The notes under the pieces: generated by a model
What the model was told of the DNA's origin: nothing
The model's input: the letters and a program-made list of their open reading frames with translations, nothing else
The model's database searches: none
Source of the DNA: Clostridiales bacterium FE2011
GTDB taxonomy: Bacteria; Bacillota; Clostridia; Christensenellales; Aristaeellaceae
Length of the DNA: 64,000 nt
Assembly (NCBI GenBank): GCA_017569305.1
Contig: CP069418.1
Span: 3,286,001 to 3,350,000 of the forward strand
Reading direction: 5' to 3'
In this document: positions 35,664 to 44,238 of the stretch, one piece after another
Layout: each line of letters opens with the position of its first letter
Numbering within the stretch: the first letter of the stretch is position 1
Translations under genes and position numbers: made by a program

Positions 35664-38198
35664 ATGAAGAAAAGCTTGATCATCCTGGGGAATATCCTGA
35701 TTATCCTGGCGGTGCTGGCGGCTGTGTTCCTGGACGTGAGCAGCGAGCAGCAGTGGCGGATGGAAACCAAGCGGGAAGACTTTGAGAATATGACGGCCGC
35801 CATGGAAAGCGTGACGGCAAACTACCTGCTGGGAGAACAGCAGGTGTGTAACGCCTGGGCACGGTACATTAACGCCTCAGACCTCACAGCGGAGGAAGCT
35901 ATCGCCTTCCTGGGGAAGAGCGTGAACAGACCGCAGGTGATGGCCCACATCCTGTATGAGGAAAACGGGGAACTGGTGGGTCTTTCCACGGAAGCGCATA
36001 AAAAGGATCCCGGGGATTATACCGTATCGTATAAGAACATCGACATCCTGGAAGATGAAAACGGGATGCTGATGAATGAGGACAGCGTGGTAAAGGTGAC
36101 GAGAGCCTATACCAACCCGGTGAACGCGATCCAGTCCATCGCCTTCTGCTGCAACGTGAAGATCCGGGACGAAGAGACCGGGGAAAACAAGGACGCCGTG
36201 ATCCTCCGGATTATCCCAATCTCCGCCTTTGAACAGCGGTGGGTCTTCCCGACAGAGGATTACCAGGATGCGGTGATCTCCCTGATCGACGCCGACGGGG
36301 ATTATATTATCCGGGGAAAATCCTTCAAGAACTCAAACTTCTATGAGTTTTACCAGTCCTATAACACTTTTACTGCCGCCAGCGTGAACGAGCTGCGGGC
36401 GGTCGTCGGGGGAGACCCCGGAAGTGTGGAGATGATAAACTCCCAGGACCAGGAATGCCTGATTGGCCACACGCGGGTGAACTACACAGACAACTGGATT
36501 ATCGTGACGATGATCCCGATGCGGGAACTGAAAGAGCATGAAAGCAACTGGACGCTGATCGGGATTATCGTGGCGGGCCTGCTGCTGCTCCTCATATTCA
36601 ACCTGCACAGCGTGATGAACCTGAACCGCCAGCTGAAGGCGGCGGCTGTGGCCGCGGACCAGGCGAACCGGGCCAAGACAGACTTCCTGTCCACCATGTC
36701 CCATGATATCCGGACGCCCATGAACGCGATCATCGGGCTTACGACGATCGCGGGGAAGAACACGGAAGACCAGGTGACAGTGAAGGAAAGCCTGCGGAAG
36801 ATCAACCTGGCCAGCAACCACCTGCTGACGCTGATCAACGACATCCTGGACATCTCCAAGGTGGAGAGCGGCAAACTGAACCTGAGCCCGGTGACCTTCT
36901 CCATTGTGGAATGCGCGGAGAACCTGGTGAACATTTCCCAGCCGATGGTGAAGGAAAAGAACATCGACTTCAACTTCCGGGTCAGCCACTTTGAGCATGA
37001 ATACCTGTACGCGGACCAGCTGCGAATCAACCAGATCTTCATTAACATCCTGTCCAACGCGGTGAAGTATACGGAGCCGGGCGGAACAGTGGACGTGGAT
37101 ATCCGGGAAGAGAAGGGAGAAACAGACAAGACCGTAAAGATTACCTATGTGGTGGCGGATACCGGCATCGGGATGACGCCGGAATACATGCAGCATATGT
37201 ATGATCCCTTCACCCGCCAGACGGACAGCCGGGTGAACACCATCCAGGGAACCGGACTGGGGCTGTCCATCACCAAGAAGATGATTGACCTGATGAACGG
37301 CACCATTGACTGTGAGAGTGAGGTCGGTAAGGGAACAACCTTCACGGTGAAACTGGAGATCGCGGTGGCGGACAAGACAGAGGAAGAAATGAAGCTTCCG
37401 CCGGTGAATGTGCTGATCGCGGATGACGACGACGTGCTCCGGCAGACGGCCGCGGATACCCTGCGGTCCATCGGGGTGGAAGCGGATACCGCGGCAGGCG
37501 GCATGGAAGCGGTACAGAAGGTCCAGGATGGAGCCCAGTACCAGGTGGTGCTGCTGGATCTGAAGATGCCGGATATGGACGGTATTGAGACGGCCCGGAA
37601 GATCCGGGAAAAGATGGGCGACAAGGTGCCGATCGTGCTGATTTCCGCCTATGACTGGAGTGATATGGAGGAAGCGGCGAAGGAAGCCGGAGTGAACGGG
37701 TTTATCAGCAAGCCGCTGTTCCGCTCCACCCTGTACAACAAGCTGAACGAGGTATTGGGCAATGAGCGGGAGCACAACGGTACAGAGGATGAAAACGCGG
37801 ATATTGCCGGCATGCATATCCTGGTGACAGAGGATAACGACATCAACTGGGAAATTATCTCCATGCTCCTGCAGATGCAGGGCGTGGAGACCGAGCGGGC
37901 AGTGAACGGCCTGGAAGCGGTGGAGCGGATGAAGAATGCCCGGAAGGGTGAATTCGACCTGATCTTCATGGATATCCAGATGCCGGTGATGAACGGCATT
38001 GAGGCCACGAAGCAGATCCGGGCCCTGGAAGATCCCTGGGCCAGGCAGATCCCCATCATCGCCATGACGGCGGATGCCTTCTCCGAGAACGTAGCGGAAT
38101 GCTTTGAGGCCGGGATGAACGGCCATATCGCCAAACCAATTGACATGAAGATCGTGCTGAAGGAAATCAGAAGAATCAAGGAGGAGAACAGGGCATGA
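35664..38198 (+). CDS. Hybrid sensor histidine kinase with two receiver domains
   Basis: An 844-residue membrane kinase. A first helix (residues ~5-24), an extracytoplasmic sensor of about 270 residues, a second helix (~299-317), a HisKA domain with phospho-His347 (MSHDIRTPMNAIIG), a HATPase domain (NILSNAVKYT, DTGIGM, GTGLGLSI), then two receiver domains with acceptor Asp in VVLLDLKMPDMDG and LIFMDIQMPVMNG. It should pass phosphate via the HPt protein to the EAL regulator and so set c-di-GMP. The downstream solute-binding lipoprotein overlaps it by 4 bases and may bring the ligand. Confidence 0.9.
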   Translation: MKKSLIILGNILIILAVLAAVFLDVSSEQQWRMETKREDFENMTAAMESVTANYLLGEQQVCNAWARYINASDLTAEEAIAFLGKSVNRPQVMAHILYEENGELVGLSTEAHKKDPGDYTVSYKNIDILEDENGMLMNEDSVVKVTRAYTNPVNAIQSIAFCCNVKIRDEETGENKDAVILRIIPISAFEQRWVFPTEDYQDAVISLIDADGDYIIRGKSFKNSNFYEFYQSYNTFTAASVNELRAVVGGDPGSVEMINSQDQECLIGHTRVNYTDNWIIVTMIPMRELKEHESNWTLIGIIVAGLLLLLIFNLHSVMNLNRQLKAAAVAADQANRAKTDFLSTMSHDIRTPMNAIIGLTTIAGKNTEDQVTVKESLRKINLASNHLLTLINDILDISKVESGKLNLSPVTFSIVECAENLVNISQPMVKEKNIDFNFRVSHFEHEYLYADQLRINQIFINILSNAVKYTEPGGTVDVDIREEKGETDKTVKITYVVADTGIGMTPEYMQHMYDPFTRQTDSRVNTIQGTGLGLSITKKMIDLMNGTIDCESEVGKGTTFTVKLEIAVADKTEEEMKLPPVNVLIADDDDVLRQTAADTLRSIGVEADTAAGGMEAVQKVQDGAQYQVVLLDLKMPDMDGIETARKIREKMGDKVPIVLISAYDWSDMEEAAKEAGVNGFISKPLFRSTLYNKLNEVLGNEREHNGTEDENADIAGMHILVTEDNDINWEIISMLLQMQGVETERAVNGLEAVERMKNARKGEFDLIFMDIQMPVMNGIEATKQIRALEDPWARQIPIIAMTADAFSENVAECFEAGMNGHIAKPIDMKIVLKEIRRIKEENRA

Positions 38199-39472
38199 AA
38201 AAGCTGGGAATGAAGAAGCTTACGCTGGTATTGGTTCTGGTGCTCGCACTGTGCCTGACAGGGTGCGCGGGAAAGGAAGCGAAGAAGCAGGAAGGCTTTG
38301 CGCCGAAGCTGGACACCAAGGCCGACTGCACGATTACCGTATCCGGGCACTATGAAAACTTTGAGGCGCTGGAGACGGAATTCAACCGGTTTGCGGAGTA
38401 CTATCCCAATGTGAATATGAAGTACGTCTACATGGACGACTATAAGAACAACATCGCGACCGCGCTGGAGAGCAGCGAGGCGCCGGATATCTTCTTTACC
38501 TATTCCTCCTGGGGAGACGCGGAATATACCCAGGCGGAAAACCTGGCGGACCCGGCAACGGGAATCGACCTGAGCTGCATCCGGGAAAGCCTGCTTTATA
38601 AAGACGCGGCAGGGAACGTGCCGACGGTGCCGGTCTATACCACCACCTACGGTATGCTGGTGAATGAAGAGATCTTTGAGAAGAACAAGATCGCGATCCC
38701 GAAGACCTATGATGAACTGATCGCCGCCTGCGAGGCCCTGAAGGCCGCCGGATACGCCAGCCCCATCATGGCCTACAACAACGGCAGCGAGATGCTTTTC
38801 CCCATGTTCTATCCCTACTTCTGCGCGCAGATCCAGGGGAAAGAGGACGTTATCCGGAAGATGAACAACATGGAGGAAGGCGCGGGCGAATATATGCGCA
38901 GCGCGCTGGAACTGGCGGCGGACTTCATGAGCCGGGGATATATAGACCTGGAAAGCTGCAGCCAGATCGCCAACAACTATGAGGCATTGATCCTGCGGTT
39001 CTTTGAAGGGGACGTGCCCATGATGATGGCCACCGGCAATACGGTATCCGGCACGGAGAAGCGGGAAAAGAAGTCGGAAGCATTTACAGCCCATCCCTTC
39101 AAGTACAGCTATCATCCGGTGCCCTCCACGAAGGAAGGGGGATACTTCCTGAACCTGGTGTCCATCGGGTTTGCGGTGAACAAGAACAGCCAGAACCTGG
39201 AGATGGCCAATGAGTTTATGCGCTTCCTGGTCACACCCGGGGAAATGAACCGTATGGCACAGGCCAAGCGGATGGTAACGCCCTGCACGGATATGTCCCT
39301 GGATGGCGTGTATGCCGCCTTCGGCGGGATGGACGCGAGCCGGGTCATCAACATGTCGGAGCTGGGATTGGCGGATACGCCGGACGCCCAGGTGCGCAAA
39401 GCCGGCTGGCAGGTGAGCAACGGCACCATGACCGTGGATGAAGCGGTGGCCGCCTTCGGTACCCTGCAGTAA
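38195..39472 (+). CDS. Extracellular solute-binding lipoprotein
   Basis: A 425-residue ABC-type carbohydrate-binding protein. Signal sequence with lipobox LCLTGC (lipidated Cys24), then a type-1 solute-binding fold: ITVSGHYENFEALETEFNRF is represented by FEALETEFNRF, YKNNIATALESSEAPDIFF, and VPVYTTTYGMLVNEEIFEK. No permease or ATPase gene lies nearby; instead it is translationally coupled (ATGA) to the hybrid kinase. It may serve as a ligand-presenting partner for that kinase rather than for transport. Followed by repeats. Confidence 0.88.
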   Translation: MKKLGMKKLTLVLVLVLALCLTGCAGKEAKKQEGFAPKLDTKADCTITVSGHYENFEALETEFNRFAEYYPNVNMKYVYMDDYKNNIATALESSEAPDIFFTYSSWGDAEYTQAENLADPATGIDLSCIRESLLYKDAAGNVPTVPVYTTTYGMLVNEEIFEKNKIAIPKTYDELIAACEALKAAGYASPIMAYNNGSEMLFPMFYPYFCAQIQGKEDVIRKMNNMEEGAGEYMRSALELAADFMSRGYIDLESCSQIANNYEALILRFFEGDVPMMMATGNTVSGTEKREKKSEAFTAHPFKYSYHPVPSTKEGGYFLNLVSIGFAVNKNSQNLEMANEFMRFLVTPGEMNRMAQAKRMVTPCTDMSLDGVYAAFGGMDASRVINMSELGLADTPDAQVRKAGWQVSNGTMTVDEAVAAFGTLQ

Positions 39473-39570
39473 AACGGAACACCATTGCGTATGGATTGGC
39501 AAAATAAGGCTGTCATTCCGAGCGGAACGTAGTGGAGTCGAGGAATCCCTTACTACGTCCGGAGGACGCA

Positions 39571-39641
39571 TGTGACAGAGGGACAGACCAACTGTCACGT
39601 TCCTTTGGAATGATGACAGTTGGTCTGTCCCTGCTGTCACA
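39571..39641. repeat. Large intergenic palindrome (TGTGACAG...CTGTCACA)
   Basis: Two arms of about 27 bases (TGTGACAGAGGGACAGACCA... and its complement, one or two mismatches) enclose a 16-base loop. The 388-base spacer 39473-39860 also holds CGAGCGGAACGTAGTGGAGTCGAG-like and CCGAGCGTAGTCGAGGGATC elements at ~39517-39548 and ~39676-39700 and nothing coding. A decayed relative is at 51209-51283. Confidence 0.7.
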
Positions 39642-39788
39642 TCCCGTTTCCACGCTCCGCAGCCTCCACTTGTCATCCCGAGCGTAGTCGAGGGATCTCC
39701 TCCGGGGACCTAAACCTTCAACCTATCCGGAACCCCCTTCAGCAGGAACACCCTCCGGTATTCCTGCTTTTCTTTTATCCAAAATCCC

Positions 39789-39818
39789 ATGACAAACATC
39801 CTCATCCTATTGTATAAT
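39789..39818 (+). promoter_or_regulatory. Promoter of the phosphatase gene
   Basis: ATGACA at 39789-39794 and TATAAT at 39813-39818 with an 18-base spacer, 42 bases before the chosen ATG. It falls inside the longer reading frame, which supports the later start at 39861. Confidence 0.65.
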
Positions 39819-39860
39819 CCATACATATCATCTATTCCGTACACAAAGGACACCACCACT

Positions 39861-40541
39861 ATGAGAAGCATCATCATCGGCGATATCCATGGGTGCAATA
39901 AGGAATTCTGCGCGCTCCTGGACAAGATCAAACCCGACCTGGAAGACCAGGTCATCCTTCTGGGCGACCTGTTTGACCGTGGGCCGGAAAGCTGGGAAGT
40001 ATTCCATACCGTAAAGAGCCTGCAGCGGACCTATGGAGATCAGTTTGTGCTCCTGCGGGGAAACCACGAGGATTACCTGCTGAAAGAGAAGCTGACGCTG
40101 AAGGAGCGAATGATCTGGGATAAGGTGGGGAAAGGCGCGACGGTCGCTTCCTTCAAGTCCCACGGGGAGAAGATGGAAGAGGCGGCCCCCTGGATCCGGG
40201 AACACTGCAGGATGTATTACAAGGGAGAAGGCTTCCAGTGCGTGCATGCCGGCCTGCTGATTGATCCTATTGAAGCGAATGATACAGAGACCATGATCCA
40301 TGATCACGGGATCGCGATGAGGAACTGCTATAAAGGACCGCTGACGATCGTGGGGCATATCGCCCTGGAAAATCCGACGTGGTTTGCAGGGGACGAGAAG
40401 ACCGTCGAAATCCTGCCCTATGGAGAATGGAGAGAATTGCCGGAAAAAGGCACCATCTGCATTGATACAGGCTGCGGAAAAGGCGGAAAATTAACGGCAT
40501 TAGTGAAAATACAAAACAAATACAATTTGATATGTATGTAA
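39861..40541 (+). CDS. Metallophosphoesterase (PPP-type serine/threonine phosphatase/ApaH-like)
   Basis: A 226-residue calcineurin-like phosphoesterase: GDIHGCN, GDLFDRGP, LRGNHEDY, a C-terminal VGHIALENP and IDTGCGKGGKL give the two-metal site of the PPP/ApaH/PrpE group. It could dephosphorylate proteins or hydrolyse diadenosine polyphosphates. I chose the ATG at 39861 because the domain begins immediately after it, AAAGGA lies upstream and a promoter overlaps the earlier in-frame ATG at 39789. Monocistronic. Confidence 0.87.
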   Translation: MRSIIIGDIHGCNKEFCALLDKIKPDLEDQVILLGDLFDRGPESWEVFHTVKSLQRTYGDQFVLLRGNHEDYLLKEKLTLKERMIWDKVGKGATVASFKSHGEKMEEAAPWIREHCRMYYKGEGFQCVHAGLLIDPIEANDTETMIHDHGIAMRNCYKGPLTIVGHIALENPTWFAGDEKTVEILPYGEWRELPEKGTICIDTGCGKGGKLTALVKIQNKYNLICM

Positions 40542-40617
40542 CCAAACATACAAGGTAAACCTGCTGTTGTACGGGGTTTTATAGACAATTGTACGGACGA
40601 ATCAATAGGAACCATGC

Positions 40618-40650
40618 GGATCTGGTCAATATTTGGCCAGATCCTTTTAT
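40618..40650 (+). terminator. Terminator after the phosphatase gene
   Basis: GGATCTGGTC / GGCCAGATCC stem (one G-T pair) with a 7-base loop, followed by TTTTATT. Confidence 0.8.
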
Positions 40651-40687
40651 TATGCTGATGGTTGATTACATGATAAATGTACATATT

Positions 40688-40926
40688 GGTTATGTAACCC
40701 AAAATGAAGCTGAAAAAAGCACGAAACGTTTTACATATTTTGGACACGGATGTATCCCCAAAACCGTACAAGTGTGGTAAACACTGGATTTTGCTGGAAT
40801 CGTTGATTTATAAGGGTTACATGGTTTTTAAGGTCTAAATAATTACACAGTTATGTAATCGTAAATAAGCGATAGTTACATAGGGGATTGAATTTGAGAT
40901 ACATGGCCGGTAAAATGCAAAGTAAC
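40688..40926. promoter_or_regulatory. TGTAAC/GTTACA cluster upstream of the second RiPP locus
   Basis: The spacer 40542-40992 (451 bases) has no gene. It contains the inverted repeat GGTTATGTAACC at 40689-40700, GTTACA at 40816 and 40875, the related TTATGTAATC at about 40851 and AGTAAC near 40921. The word type is the same as in the 23318-23536 cluster, supporting a shared regulator. Confidence 0.5.
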
Positions 40927-40992
40927 GAAACAGATTGCGTTTGCAACTCTTGAAAATGATTTGCGAAGAGATGAAACAGAGGAAGGTGACCG

Positions 40993-41700
40993 ATGTTTAC
41001 CATCGAAATTGCAGGGATTCCGGTCGGGATTAGAAGCCGTTTCGGATCCACCAGGATGATCTACAAGGATTACCTGAGCTGTAAGAAACCCTGGGTAACG
41101 GTTTCCGCTTCGGAAGTGGAAATGGCCGCGGAAGGGCAGCCGACTCCGGAGGAAAATGAGCAGCTCTGCCTCTACCGGAAGATCGCCCTCCTGATGATGG
41201 ACTATAACGCTTTCCTGATGCACGCCGCGGTCATCAATATCGACGGCCAGGGCGTGGTGTTTACGGCGGAGAGCGGTACGGGCAAAACCACCCGGGTCCT
41301 GCTCTGGAAGAAAGCCTTCGGCAAGCGGATGCAGGTGGTAAACGGGGATAAACCCATTCTCCGGTTTGTGAATGACGGATTGTTTGCCTGCGGAACGCCC
41401 TGGCGGGGCAAGGAGCACCTGGGCGAGAACACCAGCGTTCCGATGAAAGCGGTGTGTTTCCTGGAGCGGGGCGAGGAAGTATCCCTCCGGCGCATGGAGG
41501 CGAAGGAGATCTCACAGCGGCTCTTCAAACAGGTGCTGGTGCCCAGCAATCCCAAGCTCATGGGCGTCTTCATGAACCTGATGGAACGCTTTATCCGGGA
41601 AGTGCCGTTTTACCTGTATACCTGCAATATGTACAAGGAAGAGCCGGACAAGCTCTGGGAACAGATTCAAAAGGAAAAGAAAGTACAATACGTTGTTTGA
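40993..41700 (+). CDS. HPr-kinase-like kinase of the second RiPP locus
   Basis: A 235-residue HprK-fold kinase with MHAAVINI (conserved His), P-loop FTAESGTGKTT (residues ~91-101), VVNGDKP and ACGTPWRGKE intact. It lacks the N-terminal domain of true HPr kinases. It is the first gene of a compact operon with a PqqD-like protein, a small aromatic-rich peptide and a radical SAM enzyme. Likely a peptide-modifying kinase or an NTP-dependent partner of maturation; this is inference. Ribosome site GAGGAAGGTGACCG. Closest relative in the window is the decayed gene at 32300. Confidence 0.8.
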   Translation: MFTIEIAGIPVGIRSRFGSTRMIYKDYLSCKKPWVTVSASEVEMAAEGQPTPEENEQLCLYRKIALLMMDYNAFLMHAAVINIDGQGVVFTAESGTGKTTRVLLWKKAFGKRMQVVNGDKPILRFVNDGLFACGTPWRGKEHLGENTSVPMKAVCFLERGEEVSLRRMEAKEISQRLFKQVLVPSNPKLMGVFMNLMERFIREVPFYLYTCNMYKEEPDKLWEQIQKEKKVQYVV

Positions 41701-41728
41701 CAGAAGAAAGGAAAAAGGAGGAATGCGG

Positions 41729-42001
41729 ATGATCAGGGCCAGGGAAGGGTTCGTCATGCAGAAGATGCTGGACGAATACATGATTATCGCCACCGGGGAA
41801 AACGCGGATCATTTCAGGAAGATTATCCAGACCAATGAAACAGGGGCATTCTACTGGGGAATGATTGAGAAAGGAACGACCTTTGAGAAGCTGATTGCAG
41901 CTTCCATGGAACGCTACGTGGACCTGGATGAGCCTACCGCCAGGCAGGACATTGGCGAATTTCTGGAGAGTATCTCTCCCGCAATAGAAACCATTCAATA
42001 A
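41729..42001 (+). CDS. PqqD-like peptide chaperone of the second RiPP locus
   Basis: A 90-residue PqqD-family protein: REGFVMQKMLDEYMIIATGENADHF is reflected in the parts GFVMQKMLDEYMII, TNETGAFYWGMIEKG, and the C-terminal DEPTARQDIGEFLESI helix. It should bind the leader of the peptide at 42024. The ATG at 41729 lies seven bases after AAGGAGG; in-frame ATGs at 41693 (overlapping the kinase) and 41723 are less well placed. Confidence 0.83.
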   Translation: MIRAREGFVMQKMLDEYMIIATGENADHFRKIIQTNETGAFYWGMIEKGTTFEKLIAASMERYVDLDEPTARQDIGEFLESISPAIETIQ

Positions 42002-42023
42002 AAAGAGGAAGGGGAAAAAAACA

Positions 42024-42215
42024 ATGAAGTACCAAAAGGCAACCGTAAGCATCATCAACCTGGGGAATGAAGACATCCTGACCTGTTCCGGGGAGCAGTA
42101 CACGGGATGCAATTATAACTGGAATCATACCAGTTATACGGGATTCGGCTCCACCAAGACCAAACCAAGGTACACGAGTTTCTGGGGAGGCTTCTGGGGC
42201 TGGTTCCACTGGTAA
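42024..42215 (+). CDS. Aromatic-rich RiPP precursor peptide candidate C
   Basis: A 63-residue peptide. Leader MKYQKATVSIINLGNEDILT resembles those of A1 and A2; the core has Cys21 and Cys29, several Tyr, and ends in an unusual Trp/Phe/Gly-rich tail (SFWGGFWGWFHW) with Trp at 33, 54, 58, 60 and 63. Ribosome site GAGGAAGGGGAAAAAAAC. A hairpin terminator follows and then the radical SAM gene, an order that would give much more peptide than enzyme. The tail offers many sites for aromatic cross-links, but the real modification is unknown. Confidence 0.8.
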   Translation: MKYQKATVSIINLGNEDILTCSGEQYTGCNYNWNHTSYTGFGSTKTKPRYTSFWGGFWGWFHW

Positions 42216-42257
42216 AAAATCCGTAATCGTCTTTGAAAAGGAAGAAGATGGCAGATA

Positions 42258-42290
42258 AAAACCCTTCGCTCGTATGAGTAGAAGGGTTTT
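42258..42290 (+). terminator. Hairpin between peptide C and its maturase
   Basis: A perfect 10-base-pair stem (AAAACCCTTC / GAAGGGTTTT) with a 13-base loop and a terminal T-run. Located inside the operon, it should act as a partial terminator that raises the precursor-to-enzyme ratio. Confidence 0.75.
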
Positions 42291-42323
42291 CAGGCCGTGC
42301 TCGACTGGACGAAGGAGAACAGC

Positions 42324-43241
42324 ATGGAAGATTACTGTGATCCGTTTGTAAAGCAATATACTGAACCGGTATTATGGACAATCACCGGCAGATGCAACTT
42401 CCGGTGCAGGTTCTGCTGCGTCAATACGCCTGATGCCGCTATGGACGAACAAACGCATGAGGAAGCCATCCGGATCATCGACCGGATGGCGAAATGCGGT
42501 GTGCGGAGCCTGAAGATTTCCGGCGGGGAACCGTTTGTGCGGGAGGACTTCTGGAGCCTGGTGGATTACGCACTGGAAAAAGGCATGAAGATCGATAAGA
42601 TCTATACCAACGGCTGGCTGCTGACGGACAGCGTGCTGGACCAGTTTGAACAGCGCGGTATGAAACCGGAATTCTGCGTGGGTTTTGACGGCGTGGAACG
42701 GCATGAATGGATGCGGGGCATCAAAGGCGCGGAGCATGCGGCAAGGAACGCGCTGATCCGATGCTGTCTCCGGGGATTCTCGACCAGCGTTGAAATGAAC
42801 ATTCACCGCGGGAATACGGATGTTCTGCGGGAAACGGTAGATACGCTGGCGGACTTCGGCGTCAGGAAGATCATTTGCCATGAAGTCAGGAACAATGACA
42901 TGTGGAAGCGCTACGCAGCCGGGAACGAGATGAGCACAAAGGAATACGTTGAAACAGTACTTCAGTATATTCCGGAGTATTATGCCGATGGAATGCGTGT
43001 TGATGTGCGCTTTGAAGGCGTAGTGGATCTGTATAAAGGAACAGGGGAATACAGGGTTATAGATTATAAGAATGAAGGCAAAAAAGGATATTTAGGCTGG
43101 TATATAGGGCCGGATGGCCAGATTGTATCCTGGAAGCGTATTACAGATGATATGGAGAATGTGTGGAAGGAAGGGTATCTGGAGAAGGTAAAGGAAACGT
43201 GTGAAGGGGCGAAGAAAAGATTCACGACGCATAGTGCGTGA
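42324..43241 (+). CDS. Radical SAM peptide maturase, apparently without SPASM domain
   Basis: A 305-residue radical SAM protein. The cluster motif is Cys24-x3-Cys28-x2-Cys31 (GRCNFRCRFC, followed by a further Cys32), then KISGGEPFVRED. The C-terminal ~70 residues contain PDGQIVSWKRIT and only one Cys, so no SPASM-type auxiliary cluster is evident, unlike the enzyme at 23598. The ATG at 42324 follows AAGGAGAACAGC; the upstream GTG at 42297 lies at the edge of the terminator hairpin. Likely modifies peptide C. Confidence 0.83.
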   Translation: MEDYCDPFVKQYTEPVLWTITGRCNFRCRFCCVNTPDAAMDEQTHEEAIRIIDRMAKCGVRSLKISGGEPFVREDFWSLVDYALEKGMKIDKIYTNGWLLTDSVLDQFEQRGMKPEFCVGFDGVERHEWMRGIKGAEHAARNALIRCCLRGFSTSVEMNIHRGNTDVLRETVDTLADFGVRKIICHEVRNNDMWKRYAAGNEMSTKEYVETVLQYIPEYYADGMRVDVRFEGVVDLYKGTGEYRVIDYKNEGKKGYLGWYIGPDGQIVSWKRITDDMENVWKEGYLEKVKETCEGAKKRFTTHSA

Positions 43242-43270
43242 TATTTGTTATAAAATTCTTATCAAATATA

Positions 43271-43301
43271 AAAAAGTTCAGTTTTCTAAACTGAACTTTT
43301 T
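43271..43301. terminator. Bidirectional-looking terminator closing the second RiPP locus
   Basis: A perfect 14-base-pair stem (AAAAAGTTCAGTTT / AAACTGAACTTTTT) with a 3-base loop; the A-run and T-run would serve both strands. Confidence 0.88.
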
Positions 43302-43404
43302 AGTTTTCTATATTTACTTTTATGTCGCTAAATGATAACGTTTGTAATATCACATATTAAAACACATTTTAACTAATGCGAAAAAATAGCAAGGTGGTTT
43401 ATAT

Positions 43405-44238
43405 ATGACAAGAAAACACTTTTTTGAAAGAATGGAACGTGAAAATGATTATCTTAAGGAATATATTAAATTAGAGGCATTGTGCGAAACAAAGTGTAAC
43501 ACGTCATGGGAGTCAAACTATGATACAATAAATGAATTTATTGAGATGAATTTTTGGGAATGGAAAGATAGAAAAAACTATATTTCTTTTTCAGAGCTTA
43601 GGGAAGAAATGGGTTTTGCTATAGATATAGGAAATAAGGCTAGACATTTGACTGCGACAGCTATTGATATGAATATGTATTTTTCTTTTTGCGAAATGAT
43701 AGTTACACTTATGGCAGCATTTGAAAATCGTATAGATCCTGCATTAAAAGTTGTGAGGAACGCTATGATAGAGACTATGATAGCAACAATAGAAAAAGTA
43801 GGTTTTGAGTTTAGACAATTTGATAGAGAAATAAGAATCGTTGAAAAAAATGCTGTTGCAACAGAAATAGCTGATTTTATACCTGAGTTGGCTGATACTA
43901 TTATTGAGTATAATCATTATATGCTAAAGGGAAATTTAGAGAGAAAAAGGATACTTCTAAAATACATATCAGATGCACTAGAACCCAAAAGAGGAATACT
44001 TAATGGAATATGCAAACGAAATACAGACGATTTTTTTGAATTAATTAATACAATGAATGTTCGACACAACAATTTAGACCCAACTGATAAAAGGAAGTAT
44101 AATGACAAATTTGCGACAATGAAACCTTCTGAACAAGAAGCGTGGTATGATCTATTGTACGAGCAGGCATTAGGATTATTTGTTGCTATTGAACAACAAG
44201 AAAGAAATAGAAAAATTGATGAGTATAAGCAATCATGA
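43405..44238 (+). CDS. Unrecognised protein with HEPN-like C-terminal motif
   Basis: A 277-residue soluble, mostly helical protein, AT-rich compared with the genes around it. Near the C-terminus, INTMNVRHNNLDP followed by a helix (WYDLLYEQALGLFVAI) resembles the C-terminal region of some abortive-infection proteins and the Arg-x-His arrangement of HEPN folds, but similarity is weak. The start follows AAGGTGGTTTATAT. It stands alone between two terminators and may be a mobile defence-type gene. Function not established. Confidence 0.6.
   Translation: MTRKHFFERMERENDYLKEYIKLEALCETKCNTSWESNYDTINEFIEMNFWEWKDRKNYISFSELREEMGFAIDIGNKARHLTATAIDMNMYFSFCEMIVTLMAAFENRIDPALKVVRNAMIETMIATIEKVGFEFRQFDREIRIVEKNAVATEIADFIPELADTIIEYNHYMLKGNLERKRILLKYISDALEPKRGILNGICKRNTDDFFELINTMNVRHNNLDPTDKRKYNDKFATMKPSEQEAWYDLLYEQALGLFVAIEQQERNRKIDEYKQS

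Noticed and set aside
36333..38126. 597-codon minus-strand frame
   Set aside because: Antisense shadow of the hybrid kinase, whose conserved motifs fix the coding strand.
37649..39676. 675-codon open frame on the minus strand
   Set aside because: It lies antisense to the hybrid kinase and solute-binding genes, has low-complexity His/Gln/Arg-rich composition typical of a GC-rich shadow frame, and matches no family.
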